DNA of 64,000 nt from Acidiluteibacter ferrifornacis. GTDB lineage: Bacteria; Bacteroidota; Bacteroidia; Flavobacteriales_E; Vicingaceae. The notes under the pieces were generated by a model. That model was given only the letters and a program-made list of their open reading frames with translations. It was not told the origin of the DNA and ran no database searches. The position numbers and the translations under genes were made by a program. Position 1 is the stretch's first letter. Each line of letters opens with the position of its first letter. The stretch is from assembly GCF_009909615.1 (NCBI RefSeq), contig NZ_WWNE01000003.1, forward strand, positions 495,248 to 559,247, read 5' to 3'. Shown one piece after another: positions 53,449 through 62,882 of this stretch.

Positions 53449-53952
53449 CTAAGCGTAATCCTCTAAAGCTGATGTTAATTTTTTACGTGCCAGGAAGATT
53501 CTGCTTTTCACTGTACCTATTGGCATATTCAGTTCATCTGCAATTTCTTTATACTTGAAACCACTATTATGCATATCAAATGGAATTCTTACATCATCCT
53601 CTAACCGATCTACCTCTTTCTTAATTTCCTCATACCGCAAAGCCGAATCAGGCGTCTCTGATGCCGATTCTTTTGAGATATTTAAAAAATAAGATTCTTC
53701 CGTAGAATCGATAATGGTTTTTTGACGAGAAACCCTTCTATAATTATTGATGAATGTATTTTTCATTATGGTATACATCCAAGCTTTTAAATTTGTTGGA
53801 TCAACAAACTTTTCTCTATATCGTAATGCTTTAAGCAATGTTTCTTGCAATAAATCATTCGCGTCCTCTTGGTCTGCCGTCAATTTTAATGCAAAATACT
53901 TTAATGGATTCTGAAGCGAAACGATCTGATTGTTAAACTCTATTGCTGTCAT
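53449..53952 (-). CDS. ECF sigma factor heading the carotenoid operon
   Basis: A 167-residue ECF sigma factor. Region 2 includes KLTADQEDANDLLQETLLKALRYREKF and AWMYTIMKNTFINNYRR. Region 4 has FKYKEIADELNMPIGTVKSRIFLARKKL. No anti-sigma gene follows; crtI comes 10 bp later. The promoter in front of it lies within a 28-bp inverted repeat and next to a CarH-like gene, so light rather than an anti-sigma factor may set its level. Targets could include the crt and photolyase genes. Confidence 0.93.
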   Translation of the reverse strand: MTAIEFNNQIVSLQNPLKYFALKLTADQEDANDLLQETLLKALRYREKFVDPTNLKAWMYTIMKNTFINNYRRVSRQKTIIDSTEESYFLNISKESASETPDSALRYEEIKKEVDRLEDDVRIPFDMHNSGFKYKEIADELNMPIGTVKSRIFLARKKLTSALEDYA

Positions 53953-53974
53953 AGCTTAATGTTTTTTAAATTTT

Positions 53975-54002
53975 GTTTAACAAATGTATGTTTTAGTTAA
54001 AC
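53975..54002. promoter_or_regulatory. 28-bp inverted-repeat operator over the sigma-crtIB promoter
   Basis: GTTTAAC (53975-53981) and GTTAAAC (53996-54002) are perfect inverted 7-bp arms, 21 bases centre to centre, two helical turns. The minus-strand -7 element TACATTTG (53981-53988) lies between the arms, and a TTG lies 20 bases upstream of it. A repressor bound to the arms would block transcription. The matching layout at crtZ (14170) strengthens this. Confidence 0.6.
53981..53988 (-). promoter_or_regulatory. -7 element TACATTTG of the sigma-crtIB operon
   Basis: An exact TAnnTTTG match on the minus strand, 28 bases before the sigma factor ATG at 53952. It is the only good promoter candidate ahead of the carotenoid string. 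Confidence 0.6.
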
Positions 54003-54117
54003 ACAAATCAAAAAACCAGAGCACTTTTTTTGCTAAAATTTATTAAAAAAAGCAAAAAACAACACTCAATAAATTATAATTCAATGAGTTATGATGTTTA
54101 ATAAAATTAAAAATATA

Positions 54118-55005
54118 TTAAACAAGATTATTGTCCAAGAATTTTACGAAACCATTAACTTTTTTAAAAGTCTTTATATTATTCGGAAGCTTTAATGGTT
54201 GATGTTGAAGTTGAAAACCTGAAAGGACAATCGTTTTTCCTTTGCCCTCCTTAGAAAGACCATCGATATAACTTTGAATATCAATATCGGGAAATGGGGC
54301 TGTGAATGAACTAACAATACAATCGATATTTGGATGACTTTTGCACACACGTTGAACATCAGCAAATGGAACAAACTGACCCAAATATATGACCTTGTGT
54401 CCTCTTTTTCGTATTAAATAATTTGAAAACAATAAGCTCAGTTCGTGCATTTCATGCTCAGGCAAAAACAACAGAAAAGTTTTGTAATTGGGGGATAAGT
54501 AAGAAAATTTATCAGTTTCTGAAATGATCTTTTGACGAATAATATTACTTACAAAATGTTCTTGAGCAGGAGAAATGCTATCCGATAACCATAAAGAGCC
54601 CACCTTGTGTAAAAATGGATATACGATTTCCGTCATGGCAGTTTCCATGCCTGATTCAGCAATGAATGCATCAACCTTCTGTATAAAATCAACCTCATCC
54701 AAATCCATTAATGGTTGAAGTAAACTGTCAATTTTTTGAACCGTATTGGTGTCGGTATTGAGGTATTCTGCTACTTTCTGAGCGATCGCCTCTTGCTTAA
54801 GTTCAGCAATCTTTGAAATTTTTAATCCAGATCGATTAAGAATAGCAATGTTTAATAGCTTTTTTAATTGTTCATCATTATAAGTTCTGAAGTTGGTTTC
54901 CGTCCGGTTGGGATGAATGAGGTTGTATCTTTTTTCCCAAATACGAATAGTGTGCGCTTTTATTCCAGTAATCTGCTCCAGATCTTTTATGTTGTACTTC
55001 GCCAT
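54118..55005 (-). CDS. CarH/LitR-type B12-dependent light-sensing MerR regulator
   Basis: A 295-residue regulator. The MerR-type HTH (about 3-70) includes YNIKDLEQITGIKAHTIRIWEKRY. The cobalamin-binding module follows: a helical cap (about 90-165) and a Rossmann-like part (about 175-295). The photoreceptor motif Wx9EH is complete (Trp139, Glu149, His150), and the ExH motif with the lower cobalt-ligand His is present (Glu185, His187). In CarH, adenosylcobalamin-bound tetramers repress carotenoid genes in the dark and fall apart on illumination. It lies directly upstream of the sigma-crt operon on the same strand. Confidence 0.9.
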   Translation of the reverse strand: MAKYNIKDLEQITGIKAHTIRIWEKRYNLIHPNRTETNFRTYNDEQLKKLLNIAILNRSGLKISKIAELKQEAIAQKVAEYLNTDTNTVQKIDSLLQPLMDLDEVDFIQKVDAFIAESGMETAMTEIVYPFLHKVGSLWLSDSISPAQEHFVSNIIRQKIISETDKFSYLSPNYKTFLLFLPEHEMHELSLLFSNYLIRKRGHKVIYLGQFVPFADVQRVCKSHPNIDCIVSSFTAPFPDIDIQSYIDGLSKEGKGKTIVLSGFQLQHQPLKLPNNIKTFKKVNGFVKFLDNNLV

Positions 55006-55119
55006 TTGATATCTCTATATTAATAAGCTATAAATACATGAACAATCATTTGAATAAAATGTTTGGACGGCTAATTTACAATAGATTTTGTACTCAATCA
55101 CCAATTAATAATCTCTACG

Positions 55120-55127
55120 TAATTTTG
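55120..55127 (+). promoter_or_regulatory. uvrC -7 element TAATTTTG 4 bases before the start
   Basis: An exact TAnnTTTG match ending 4 bases before ATG 55132, suggesting a leaderless uvrC message. Confidence 0.5.
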
Positions 55128-55131
55128 ATGC

Positions 55132-56934
55132 ATGCCAAAAGCAGACCTCAAATCCATTATACAATCAGCTCCTAAAAAACCAGGCGTATATCAATATTTT
55201 GATAAGGAGGGAACTATTATTTATGTTGGAAAAGCTAAAAATCTCAAAAACAGGGTCAGTTCTTATTTTAACAATAAGCATCTAGATAGTGGAAAAACAA
55301 GGGTTTTAGTAAAGAAAATAGCCGATATAAAATACATTATTGTTGATACAGAACTTGATGCTTTATTGCTGGAGAATAACCTTATAAAGAAATATCAGCC
55401 TAGATATAATGTTCTTTTAAAGGATGATAAAACATTCCCTTGGATTTGTATTAAAAATGAACGGTTTCCCAGAGTTTTTGCGACTAGAAATAAGATAAAA
55501 GATGGATCAGAGTATTTTGGTCCATATCCCTCGGTTCGCATGATGTATACCGTACTAGAACTCATAAAACAGCTCTATCCATTAAGAAGTTGCACTTTAA
55601 ATTTATCTCCTTTAAACATTAATAATCATAAATTCAAAGTATGCTTAGAATATCACATAGGCAATTGCAAAGGACCTTGTGAAGGCCTACAAGAAGAGGT
55701 AGATTACAATGAGATGATCAAGGAAGTCAGAGGTATCATAAAAGGAAACATCTCAGAAATTAACAAACAGTTGAAAGAAATCATGCACAAATATGCAGAT
55801 GCATTAGATTTCGAAAATGCCCATAAAGTAAAAGAAAAGATTGCTGCTTTAGAAACCTTTCAAAATAAGAGTACTGTGGTTAGTCCTACTATTAACAACG
55901 TAGATGTTTTCAGTATTCAAAGTGATGAAAAAACAGGTTTTGTCAACTACATGAGAGTGGTGAATGGAGCGATTATTCAAGCTCACACGGTTGAACTGAA
56001 AAAAAAGTTGGATGAGACGGATGAAGAACTACTGGCGATTGGAATGCTAGAACTTAGAACAAGGTACGAATCTGAATCTAAAGAAATCATTGTCCCGTTT
56101 GAACTAGACTTTAGTATTCCCAACTCATTTTTTACTATTCCTCAAAGGGGGGATAAAAAGAAGCTACTTGAACTGTCGGAACGAAATGCAAAATTTTATC
56201 GACTAGAAAGTAAAAAACAAGCTGAACGAGTAGATCCTGAAAGACATTCTAAACGAATTTTAGAACAATTAAAGGCCGACTTAAGATTGAGTGAATTACC
56301 TCAACACATAGAATGTTTTGACAACTCTAATATTCAAGGAAGTAATCCAGTTGGTGCTTGTGTTGTTTTTCGAAATGCTAAACCGGCAAAAAGAGATTAC
56401 CGCCATTTTAATATCAAAACTGTGGAAGGGCCAGATGACTTTGCCTCAATGGAGGAAGTGGTATACCGACGCTATAAACGGTTAATTGAAGAAGGGGAAT
56501 CGCTACCTCAGTTAATTGTTATTGATGGGGGAAAAGGACAGCTTGGAGCAGCATTAAAAAGTTTAGAAAAATTGGGATTAAGAGGGAAGATCGCCATCAT
56601 AGGGATTGCAAAGCGTTTAGAGGAAATTTACTTTCCGGGTGATAGCTTACCTTTATACTTGAAAAAATCTTCAGAAAGCCTGAAAGTTATACAGCAACTA
56701 AGAAATGAAGCACACCGTTTTGGAATTACTCACCATAGAAATAGACGTTCTAAAGGAGCCATTCAATCTGAACTTTCCGAAATAAAAGGCATCGGAGAAA
56801 AAACGGCCAAAGAGTTGCTCTTACGTTTTAAATCTGTTAAACGGGTAAAAGAATTGCAACTAAAAGACTTAGAAGAAATTATTGGATTTAGTAAAGCCAA
56901 GTTGGTCTATGAGCATTTTCATAAGGAGGGGTAA
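55132..56934 (+). CDS. uvrC: Excinuclease ABC subunit C
   Basis: A 600-residue nucleotide-excision-repair nuclease that makes both cuts around a lesion marked by UvrB. The GIY-YIG domain (about 15-95) has KPGVYQYFDKEGTIIYVGKAKNLKNRV. A UVR motif (about 200-235, HKYADALDFENAHKVKEKI) binds UvrB. The RNase H-like domain has IECFDNSNIQGSNPVGACVVF and LIVIDGGKGQLGAA. Tandem helix-hairpin-helix motifs close the protein (EIKGIGEKTAKELLLRF). It is divergent from the CarH-like gene, so light-driven and dark repair genes are neighbours. Confidence 0.97.
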   Translation: MPKADLKSIIQSAPKKPGVYQYFDKEGTIIYVGKAKNLKNRVSSYFNNKHLDSGKTRVLVKKIADIKYIIVDTELDALLLENNLIKKYQPRYNVLLKDDKTFPWICIKNERFPRVFATRNKIKDGSEYFGPYPSVRMMYTVLELIKQLYPLRSCTLNLSPLNINNHKFKVCLEYHIGNCKGPCEGLQEEVDYNEMIKEVRGIIKGNISEINKQLKEIMHKYADALDFENAHKVKEKIAALETFQNKSTVVSPTINNVDVFSIQSDEKTGFVNYMRVVNGAIIQAHTVELKKKLDETDEELLAIGMLELRTRYESESKEIIVPFELDFSIPNSFFTIPQRGDKKKLLELSERNAKFYRLESKKQAERVDPERHSKRILEQLKADLRLSELPQHIECFDNSNIQGSNPVGACVVFRNAKPAKRDYRHFNIKTVEGPDDFASMEEVVYRRYKRLIEEGESLPQLIVIDGGKGQLGAALKSLEKLGLRGKIAIIGIAKRLEEIYFPGDSLPLYLKKSSESLKVIQQLRNEAHRFGITHHRNRRSKGAIQSELSEIKGIGEKTAKELLLRFKSVKRVKELQLKDLEEIIGFSKAKLVYEHFHKEG

Positions 56935-56981
56935 TTTTACTTACTATCTAACTGTTTCCTGTTGAATGCTACTCAATACAT

Positions 56982-57989
56982 CTAAGTCAATTTATCTGTC
57001 AAAATTCTCATTTCAATAGCTGGGCTAATTTTCTCGTATAGAATTCGATAAACAGCTTCGGCAATAGGAATTTCCACATTGAACTTCTTATTGATTTCAA
57101 TGATACTTTTTACCGCATAATATCCTTCAGCAGTCATGTTCATTTCAAATTGAGCCGATTTTACAGAATAACCTTTACCAACCATACTACCGAACGTTCT
57201 ATTTCTTGAAAACTGAGAATATGCTGTCACCAACAAGTCACCTAAGTAGGCCGACGACTTAACATCACGATGTATAGGGTTGACGGCATCAACAAACTTT
57301 TCAATTTCTTGAATCGCATTAGCAATTAAAACTGCTTGGAAGTTATCTCCATAGCCCAAACCATGACAAATTCCTGCAGCAATAGCATAAACGTTTTTAA
57401 GTACAGCTGATAACTCCGTTCCAAATAAATCATCGGAAGTAGAAACTTTAATGTATCTGCATTCGAATAAACTCGCCATAATTGCTGCATTCTCTTCTGT
57501 TTGGCAAGCAAAAGTTAGGTAAGACAACCGTTCTAATGCTACTTCTTCAGCGTGACAAGGACCACAAATAATTCCAATATTTTCGTAAGGTGTTCCAAAT
57601 TGCTTGTGAAAATAACGTGCAGGAATAGCATGATATTCAGGCACAATACCCTTTATTGCAGAGAAAATTATTTTATTTTCAAGTCCTAGAGAACCCTTTC
57701 CTTCGAACACATCTGAAAGGAAGGCTGCAGGAGTTCCCATTACAATCCAATCTGAAGAGTCTAACACTTCTTCTAAGTCATTGCTTACATGAATTTTCTC
57801 CTTATCAAATTGTATGGAAGACAAATACCTAGGATTGTGATGGTACTTGTTAATATAATTTGCTTTATCTGCATTACGCATCCACCAAAATACCTTTCCT
57901 TCAATATTGTTGCAAAGCATTTTTACAATAGCAGTTGCCCAGCTTCCTCCACCTATTACAGCGATATTTTTCGGTTGTTTCAATTCCAT
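56982..57989 (-). CDS. gpsA: NAD(P)-dependent glycerol-3-phosphate dehydrogenase
   Basis: A 335-residue enzyme that makes sn-glycerol 3-phosphate for phospholipids. The N-terminal NIAVIGGGSWATAIVKML is the cofactor fold. IICGPCHAEEVALERLSYLTFA and the catalytic Lys in TELSAVLKNVYAIAAGICHGLGYGDN are clear. ATG 57989 is used; a TTG at 57998 lies within the -7 element. It is the gene after lysS on the same strand but a terminator lies between. Confidence 0.95.
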   Translation of the reverse strand: MELKQPKNIAVIGGGSWATAIVKMLCNNIEGKVFWWMRNADKANYINKYHHNPRYLSSIQFDKEKIHVSNDLEEVLDSSDWIVMGTPAAFLSDVFEGKGSLGLENKIIFSAIKGIVPEYHAIPARYFHKQFGTPYENIGIICGPCHAEEVALERLSYLTFACQTEENAAIMASLFECRYIKVSTSDDLFGTELSAVLKNVYAIAAGICHGLGYGDNFQAVLIANAIQEIEKFVDAVNPIHRDVKSSAYLGDLLVTAYSQFSRNRTFGSMVGKGYSVKSAQFEMNMTAEGYYAVKSIIEINKKFNVEIPIAEAVYRILYEKISPAIEMRILTDKLT

Positions 57990-57995
57990 ATCTAA

Positions 57996-58003
57996 CAAAT
58001 ATA
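57996..58003 (-). promoter_or_regulatory. gpsA -7 element TATATTTG 6 bases before the start
   Basis: An exact TAnnTTTG match on the minus strand, with a 6-base spacer to ATG 57989, the same spacing as crtZ. A leaderless message is likely. Confidence 0.5.
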
Positions 58004-58076
58004 ATTAAAAGGCTTTTCTAAAACGAATCTTCTGAATAGACCAAATACAAACGTAAGGAAATAGCACCTTTCAATA

Positions 58077-58104
58077 AAAAATCGAGGTTTTGGGCCTCGA
58101 TTTT
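58077..58104 (-). terminator. Terminator after lysS
   Basis: AAAATCGAGG pairs perfectly with CCTCGATTTT around an 8-base loop, between lysS and gpsA. Confidence 0.85.
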
Positions 58105-58124
58105 AGTCTTCTTATTGCTTTAAA

Positions 58125-59855
58125 TTATTGTATAAATTCAATAATTGCCTCTCCTTGTTCATTCTTAGAAAAAGCAATCAACTTTTCCTCTCTTAGTTTT
58201 TTGATGGCTTTGTCCCACTTCTTATTACTTATTTCGTGGGATTCTTGGTATCCAGATTTTGCAGCTCCAATTTCTGCTTTTTCTTTTGATTTTATGTAAG
58301 CCAATACGCTTTTCTCTTCATCGTCCAGCTCTACTACTCTTACTTTTTTCTGTGGACGCATTTGAGGGAAGAACAATACATCTTGAATAGAGTTTGAATT
58401 GGTCATAATCATGGATAAACGATCGATTCCGATTCCTAAACCAGCTGTAGGAGGCATTCCATATTCAATCGCTCTTAAGAAGTCTTCGTCTAAAACCATC
58501 GCTTCTTCATCACCTCTTTTCCCTAATTCTAATTGCTCTTCAAAACGTGCTCGTTGATCAATTGGGTCGTTCAATTCGGAGAAAGCATTACATATTTCTT
58601 TACCATTACAAATGGCTTCAAAACGTTCTACTAAACCTTCTTTACTTCTATGCTTCTTTGCCAATGGGGACATCTCTACAGGATAGTCAGTAATAAAGGT
58701 TGGCTGAATCAACTTTCCTTCGCACATCTCACCAAAAATCTCATCAATCAGTTTTCCTCTACCCATTGTTTCGTCCACTTCTATTCCAAGTTTCTTGGCA
58801 GTATTAAACATTTCTTCTTCTGTCATTTTAGAGACATCAATTCCTGTAAAATGCTCAATCGCACCATACATCGTAAAACGCTTCCAAGGACGTTGGAAAT
58901 TAATTACATTATTACCAACCTGTACTTCAGTCTTACCATGAATGTCCATGGCAATTTTTTCAACCATTTCCTCTACTAAATCCATCATCCACTCATAATC
59001 CTTATAAGCCACATATAACTCCATTTGAGTAAACTCAGGATTGTGAAAACGGCTCATTCCTTCGTTTCTAAAGTCTTTTGCAAACTCATAAACTCCATCA
59101 AACCCTCCAACGATCAATCTCTTTAAATACAACTCATTCGCTATACGCAAATACAATTGCATATCCAAGGTGTTATGATGCGTTTTAAAAGGTCTAGCTG
59201 CTGCACCTCCATATAAAGGTTGTAAAATAGGAGTTTCAACTTCCATATACCCTTTATTGTTTAGGTAATTCCTCATGCTGTTCGTTAGCTGAGTTCTTTT
59301 CACAAAAGCATCTTTCACATGTGGATTTACAATTAAATCAACATATCGCTGACGGTATCTCGTTTCTGGGTCATTAAACCCATCATGAATATTTCCTTCT
59401 TTATCCGTTTTTACGATTGGAATAGGACGAAGTGATTTAGTCAATAAAACTAATTCAGTGGCATGGATGGTAATTTCCCCAACTTGAGTAGTAAATACGT
59501 ATCCTTTTATTCCAATGATATCCCCGATGTCCAACAGCTTTTTATAAACCTCGTTATAAAGTGTTTTATCCTCACCTGGACAAATTTCATCTCTGTTCAC
59601 GTATACTTGGATTCTACCTGAAGAATCTTGTATTTCAGAAAAAGAAGCCTTTCCCATCACACGTGTACTCATCAAACGACCAGCGATACAGATGTTTTTA
59701 TAAGATAGTTTATCTCTTTCGTAATTGTCGTGAATCTCTTTAGCCGACACATTCACCGGGAAAAGGTCTGCTGGATAAGGATCTATACCCAATTCTTTGA
59801 TTCTTTTTAGCGCATCTCTACGCACAATTTCTTGTTCTGATAATTCTCTTTGCAT
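58125..59855 (-). CDS. lysS: Lysyl-tRNA synthetase, class II, with C-terminal extension
   Basis: A 576-residue class II synthetase. The OB-fold anticodon-binding domain (about 50-150, [31 protein letters not shown]) precedes the catalytic core. Motif 2 is [18 protein letters not shown] and motif 3 is [13 protein letters not shown]. The usual enzyme ends near LFFPQMRP. Here about 75 residues follow, with [18 protein letters not shown] and [22 protein letters not shown], a likely winged-helix-like tail seen in other Bacteroidota. Its role is unknown. Confidence 0.96.
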   Translation of the reverse strand: MQRELSEQEIVRRDALKRIKELGIDPYPADLFPVNVSAKEIHDNYERDKLSYKNICIAGRLMSTRVMGKASFSEIQDSSGRIQVYVNRDEICPGEDKTLYNEVYKKLLDIGDIIGIKGYVFTTQVGEITIHATELVLLTKSLRPIPIVKTDKEGNIHDGFNDPETRYRQRYVDLIVNPHVKDAFVKRTQLTNSMRNYLNNKGYMEVETPILQPLYGGAAARPFKTHHNTLDMQLYLRIANELYLKRLIVGGFDGVYEFAKDFRNEGMSRFHNPEFTQMELYVAYKDYEWMMDLVEEMVEKIAMDIHGKTEVQVGNNVINFQRPWKRFTMYGAIEHFTGIDVSKMTEEEMFNTAKKLGIEVDETMGRGKLIDEIFGEMCEGKLIQPTFITDYPVEMSPLAKKHRSKEGLVERFEAICNGKEICNAFSELNDPIDQRARFEEQLELGKRGDEEAMVLDEDFLRAIEYGMPPTAGLGIGIDRLSMIMTNSNSIQDVLFFPQMRPQKKVRVVELDDEEKSVLAYIKSKEKAEIGAAKSGYQESHEISNKKWDKAIKKLREEKLIAFSKNEQGEAIIEFIQ

Positions 59856-59876
59856 CTGTATTGGCTAAATTTTTCG

Positions 59877-59884
59877 CAAAGATA
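59877..59884 (-). promoter_or_regulatory. lysS -7 element TATCTTTG
   Basis: An exact TAnnTTTG match on the minus strand, 21 bases before the lysS ATG at 59855. Confidence 0.5.
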
Positions 59885-59977
59885 TTAATTCTAATAAAGA
59901 ATTAAGAATTCCTCTACTGGCAACTTATTGCTCCTATGTATTTTTTCCTTTATTTTGTGAGCCAAAATGAAATCATT

Positions 59978-60967
59978 ATGATGGATCAACATATCGCAGA
60001 CTTTTCAAGTCATTTAGAGCAATCTATTAAGATTGGTAAAGCAAAATCTTTTCAACCCACTTCAAAAAGCATTCAAAATGTTTTGATTTGTGGTTTAGGT
60101 GGCTCTGGTATTGGTGGAACCATAGTTGCTCAGTTAGTAAGCGATGTCGCGAAGTGTCCATTCGTAATCAACAAAGATTATATCATACCGTCTTTTGTTA
60201 ATGAGCACACTTTAGTCATATGTTGTTCTTACTCAGGAAATACAGAAGAAACGATTAAAATGTATGAGCAAGCCGTTCAAAAAGGAGCAGAAATTGCGAT
60301 TATCAGCTCAGGTGGTAAGTTCATAGATATAGCGAAAGAGAAAGGATTTAACCATATTCAAATTCCTGCTGGTTTTCCACCTCGAGCAGCTTTTGGATTA
60401 TCGTTTCCACAATTGTTACAAGTCCTTTCTTTTTATAAGGTAATTCCTTCAGACATGGAGACAGAATTGGTTGATGCCATTTCTTTGCTCAATAAAGAAG
60501 AAGAGAATATTAAGTTGGAAGCTCAATCTGTTGCTAAGCAGTTGCACAATAAAATGCCAATTATATATGCTGATGCCTCCTTTGAGGGTGTTGCAGTTCG
60601 ATTTAGACAGCAAATTAATGAAAACTCTAAAATGCTTTGTTGGCATCACGTGATTCCTGAAATGAATCACAATGAGTTAGTGGGTTGGAGAACAAAAGAT
60701 GAAAACCTGGCAGTGGTTTTATTGAGAAACAACATCGATTATGATCGGAATCAAAAACGAATGGAGTACAACAAAGAGAATATCTTTAGTAAGTATACCT
60801 CAACAATTATTGATATCTATTCAAAAGGAGACAGTAGATTAGCCAATATTCTTTATCACATCCATTTAGAAGACTGGATTTCATTCTATTTAGCTGATAT
60901 TAAAAAGATTGATGCTGTTGAAGTTGATGTCATCACTGGATTGAAGACGTTCCTTTCTAAAATTTAA
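59978..60967 (+). CDS. Bifunctional phosphoglucose/phosphomannose isomerase (SIS domain)
   Basis: A 329-residue protein from ATG 59978 (ATG 59981 equally possible; the codon at 59936 is not convincing). The first SIS domain has NVLICGLGGSGIGGTIVAQL and the phosphate-binding CCSYSGNTEETIKMYEQA. The C-terminal domain has NENSKMLCWHHVIPEMNHNELVGW, a hallmark of the PGI/PMI family that isomerises glucose-6-P, mannose-6-P and fructose-6-P. Its place ahead of a serine hydrolase gene (20 bp) may be operonic. Confidence 0.88.
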   Translation: MMDQHIADFSSHLEQSIKIGKAKSFQPTSKSIQNVLICGLGGSGIGGTIVAQLVSDVAKCPFVINKDYIIPSFVNEHTLVICCSYSGNTEETIKMYEQAVQKGAEIAIISSGGKFIDIAKEKGFNHIQIPAGFPPRAAFGLSFPQLLQVLSFYKVIPSDMETELVDAISLLNKEEENIKLEAQSVAKQLHNKMPIIYADASFEGVAVRFRQQINENSKMLCWHHVIPEMNHNELVGWRTKDENLAVVLLRNNIDYDRNQKRMEYNKENIFSKYTSTIIDIYSKGDSRLANILYHIHLEDWISFYLADIKKIDAVEVDVITGLKTFLSKI

Positions 60968-60987
60968 TTTTCTTAAATTGCCTTTAT

Positions 60988-62151
60988 ATGAAAAAGGTAA
61001 TCCGAATTCTATTCATTCTTGCAATTTTCATTGCAACAGCTTGTTTATTGGCCTTATTTACAGGAAATGGCCATTTAATTAAAGCAGTCTCTAATACCTA
61101 TTTAAAAGGAAGAAGTGGCCCTAGTATCGATGAATATTCCATTTTTGAAAATCGGGTTGTTAAAGCTTCAAAAAAGCCTTTTATATGGCCCTCGTCGGTT
61201 AATTATAATTCCAAAAAACTGACTACTGAAGAGTTGAATTTACACGAAGAGTTAAAATCTGTTGCCTTTTTAGTTTTTCACAAAGATTCCATTGTTCATG
61301 AAAATTATTGGAATCAATTCAATGACACCAGTAAAACCAACACCTTTTCAGTTGCAAAATCATTTATTGGACTATTAATAGGTGCTGCAATTGATGAAGG
61401 GTATATCAAAAGTGTCGATCAGAAGCTGGGAGATTTTTTGCCAGAATTTAAGAGTGGCGAAAAGGCAAAAGTTACTATTAAGCATCTTTTGCAAATGAAC
61501 TCTGGAATTGATTTTGGAGAAAGCTATGGCGATCCTTTTGGTTTTATGGCGAAAGCTTATTACGGAGACGACTTATATGATTTAACGGTCCACAAAGAAG
61601 TGACTCAAGCTCCGGGATCTGTATGGATGTATCAAGGAGGAAACACCTTACTACTGAGTTTTATCATTCGAAAAGCTACAGGTAAAACGGTTAGTGAATA
61701 TTTTAGCGAAAAAATTTGGCAACCTATTGGAGCTAAAGAGAGTGCACTATGGAATTTGGATGCTGAGAATGGTCTTGAAAAAGCGTATTGTTGTTTTTAC
61801 AGTAATGCACGTGATTTTGGAAAAATTGGAAGATTAATCTTAAACTATGGAACCATAAACGACCAGGTTATTCTATCCCAAAATTATTTTGAACAGGCTA
61901 TTCAACCTGTAAACTCAAAAACACTAAATGGAGATTTAGTAGATTATTATGGTTACCAAATATGGATGACCTATTACCAACAACAAAAAGTAATTTACGC
62001 TAGAGGAATTCAAGGGCAATATATCGTAGCTCTCCCAGATGAAGAGTTGATTATTGTTAGACTAGGGAGAAAGCGATATGAAGAAAAAGTAAATAATGTA
62101 CCTCTAGATTTATTGCACTATATTGATATGGCAAAACGATTGAAAAATTAA
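60988..62151 (+). CDS. Membrane-anchored serine hydrolase, beta-lactamase (class C-like) family
   Basis: A 387-residue protein with one N-terminal transmembrane helix or uncleaved signal (about 5-25). The penicillin-binding fold has the SxxK motif at Ser121-Lys124 (NTFSVAKSFIG), a YxN-like element in WMYQGGNTLL, and a C-terminal GIQGQYIVALPDEELIIV in place of KTG. Such proteins are mostly esterases, peptidases or D-aminopeptidases and not true beta-lactamases. It lies 5 bp before a rhodanese gene. Confidence 0.87.
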   Translation: MKKVIRILFILAIFIATACLLALFTGNGHLIKAVSNTYLKGRSGPSIDEYSIFENRVVKASKKPFIWPSSVNYNSKKLTTEELNLHEELKSVAFLVFHKDSIVHENYWNQFNDTSKTNTFSVAKSFIGLLIGAAIDEGYIKSVDQKLGDFLPEFKSGEKAKVTIKHLLQMNSGIDFGESYGDPFGFMAKAYYGDDLYDLTVHKEVTQAPGSVWMYQGGNTLLLSFIIRKATGKTVSEYFSEKIWQPIGAKESALWNLDAENGLEKAYCCFYSNARDFGKIGRLILNYGTINDQVILSQNYFEQAIQPVNSKTLNGDLVDYYGYQIWMTYYQQQKVIYARGIQGQYIVALPDEELIIVRLGRKRYEEKVNNVPLDLLHYIDMAKRLKN

Positions 62152-62156
62152 AAAGC

Positions 62157-62396
62157 ATGGAAAAAAAGACAATAGTAGACGTACGTTCAATTGAAGAATT
62201 TAAAAGTGGACATGTTGAAGGAAGCATTAACATACCTTTGCAAGAGGTTCCTGAAAAAGTAGAAGAGTTTAAAACCATGGAAAAGCCCATAATCCTATGC
62301 TGCAAAAGTGGCTATAGAAGTGAACAAGCGATGCTTTATTTAAGACAATTCGGTATCGATTGCGAAAATGGTGGTGGCTGGACCGATTTAATTTAA
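62157..62396 (+). CDS. Single-domain rhodanese-like protein
   Basis: A 79-residue protein, a short rhodanese domain. IVDVRSIEEFKSGHVEGSINIPL is the CH2A-type region. The active-site loop with Cys49 reads CKSGYR (49-54), and the tail ends in NGGGWTDL. It is a likely sulfurtransferase or persulfide carrier. No signal peptide is seen, so it acts in the cytoplasm. It is 5 bp after the hydrolase and 19 bp before the haem-protein gene. Confidence 0.9.
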   Translation: MEKKTIVDVRSIEEFKSGHVEGSINIPLQEVPEKVEEFKTMEKPIILCCKSGYRSEQAMLYLRQFGIDCENGGGWTDLI

Positions 62397-62415
62397 AAAC
62401 TAAAATCATAGAATT

Positions 62416-62871
62416 ATGTTGAAAAAAGTAGGGTTAGGATTACTAGTTGTATTCATTGTTTGTCAATTTTTTACGATTGATAAATCTGTGCCAGAGCACA
62501 CCAAAGAAGAAGACTTTTTCACCCATCACGTAGCAACTGAAGAGTTGCAAATTTTAATAGAAAGCGCGTGTTATGATTGTCATTCTTACAAAACTGAATA
62601 TCCATTTTACAGTAACATCGCTCCTATTTCGTGGTGGCTAGCTGAGCATATTGAAGATGGAAGAAAACACTTAAACTTCAGTAAATGGACTACCTATTCA
62701 GATAAAAAAGCTGATCACAAATTGGAAGAGTGTGTTGAGGAGTTAGAAAAAGGAGAAATGCCATTAGAAGAATATACCTATACGCATGCTGAAGCCAAGC
62801 TAAGCGAGGAGCAAAGAGAACTTTTAATGATTTGGTTTAAAGCACAAAGACAACAGTATAAAGTAAATTAA
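62416..62871 (+). CDS. Haem-binding domain protein with one CxxCH
   Basis: A 151-residue protein with an N-terminal hydrophobic anchor (about 4-20) and a single c-type haem motif CYDCH (Cys52, Cys55, His56). After it comes SYKTEYPFYSNIAPISWWLAEHIEDGRKHLNFSKW, typical of the Haem_bd (DUF) family of Bacteroidota. The distal region with Met or His ligands cannot be fixed. It is an extracytoplasmic electron-transfer or sensing protein. Confidence 0.88.
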   Translation: MLKKVGLGLLVVFIVCQFFTIDKSVPEHTKEEDFFTHHVATEELQILIESACYDCHSYKTEYPFYSNIAPISWWLAEHIEDGRKHLNFSKWTTYSDKKADHKLEECVEELEKGEMPLEEYTYTHAEAKLSEEQRELLMIWFKAQRQQYKVN

Positions 62872-62882
62872 TTATTTGAGTC

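Noticed and set aside
54010-54055. Possible terminator after the CarH-like gene
   Set aside because: Only long A and T runs with a GC/GC pair; too weak to tell from AT-rich intergenic DNA.
60988-62151. True beta-lactamase and antibiotic resistance
   Set aside because: The SxxK motif is present but KTG is absent and the family is mostly esterases and peptidases.
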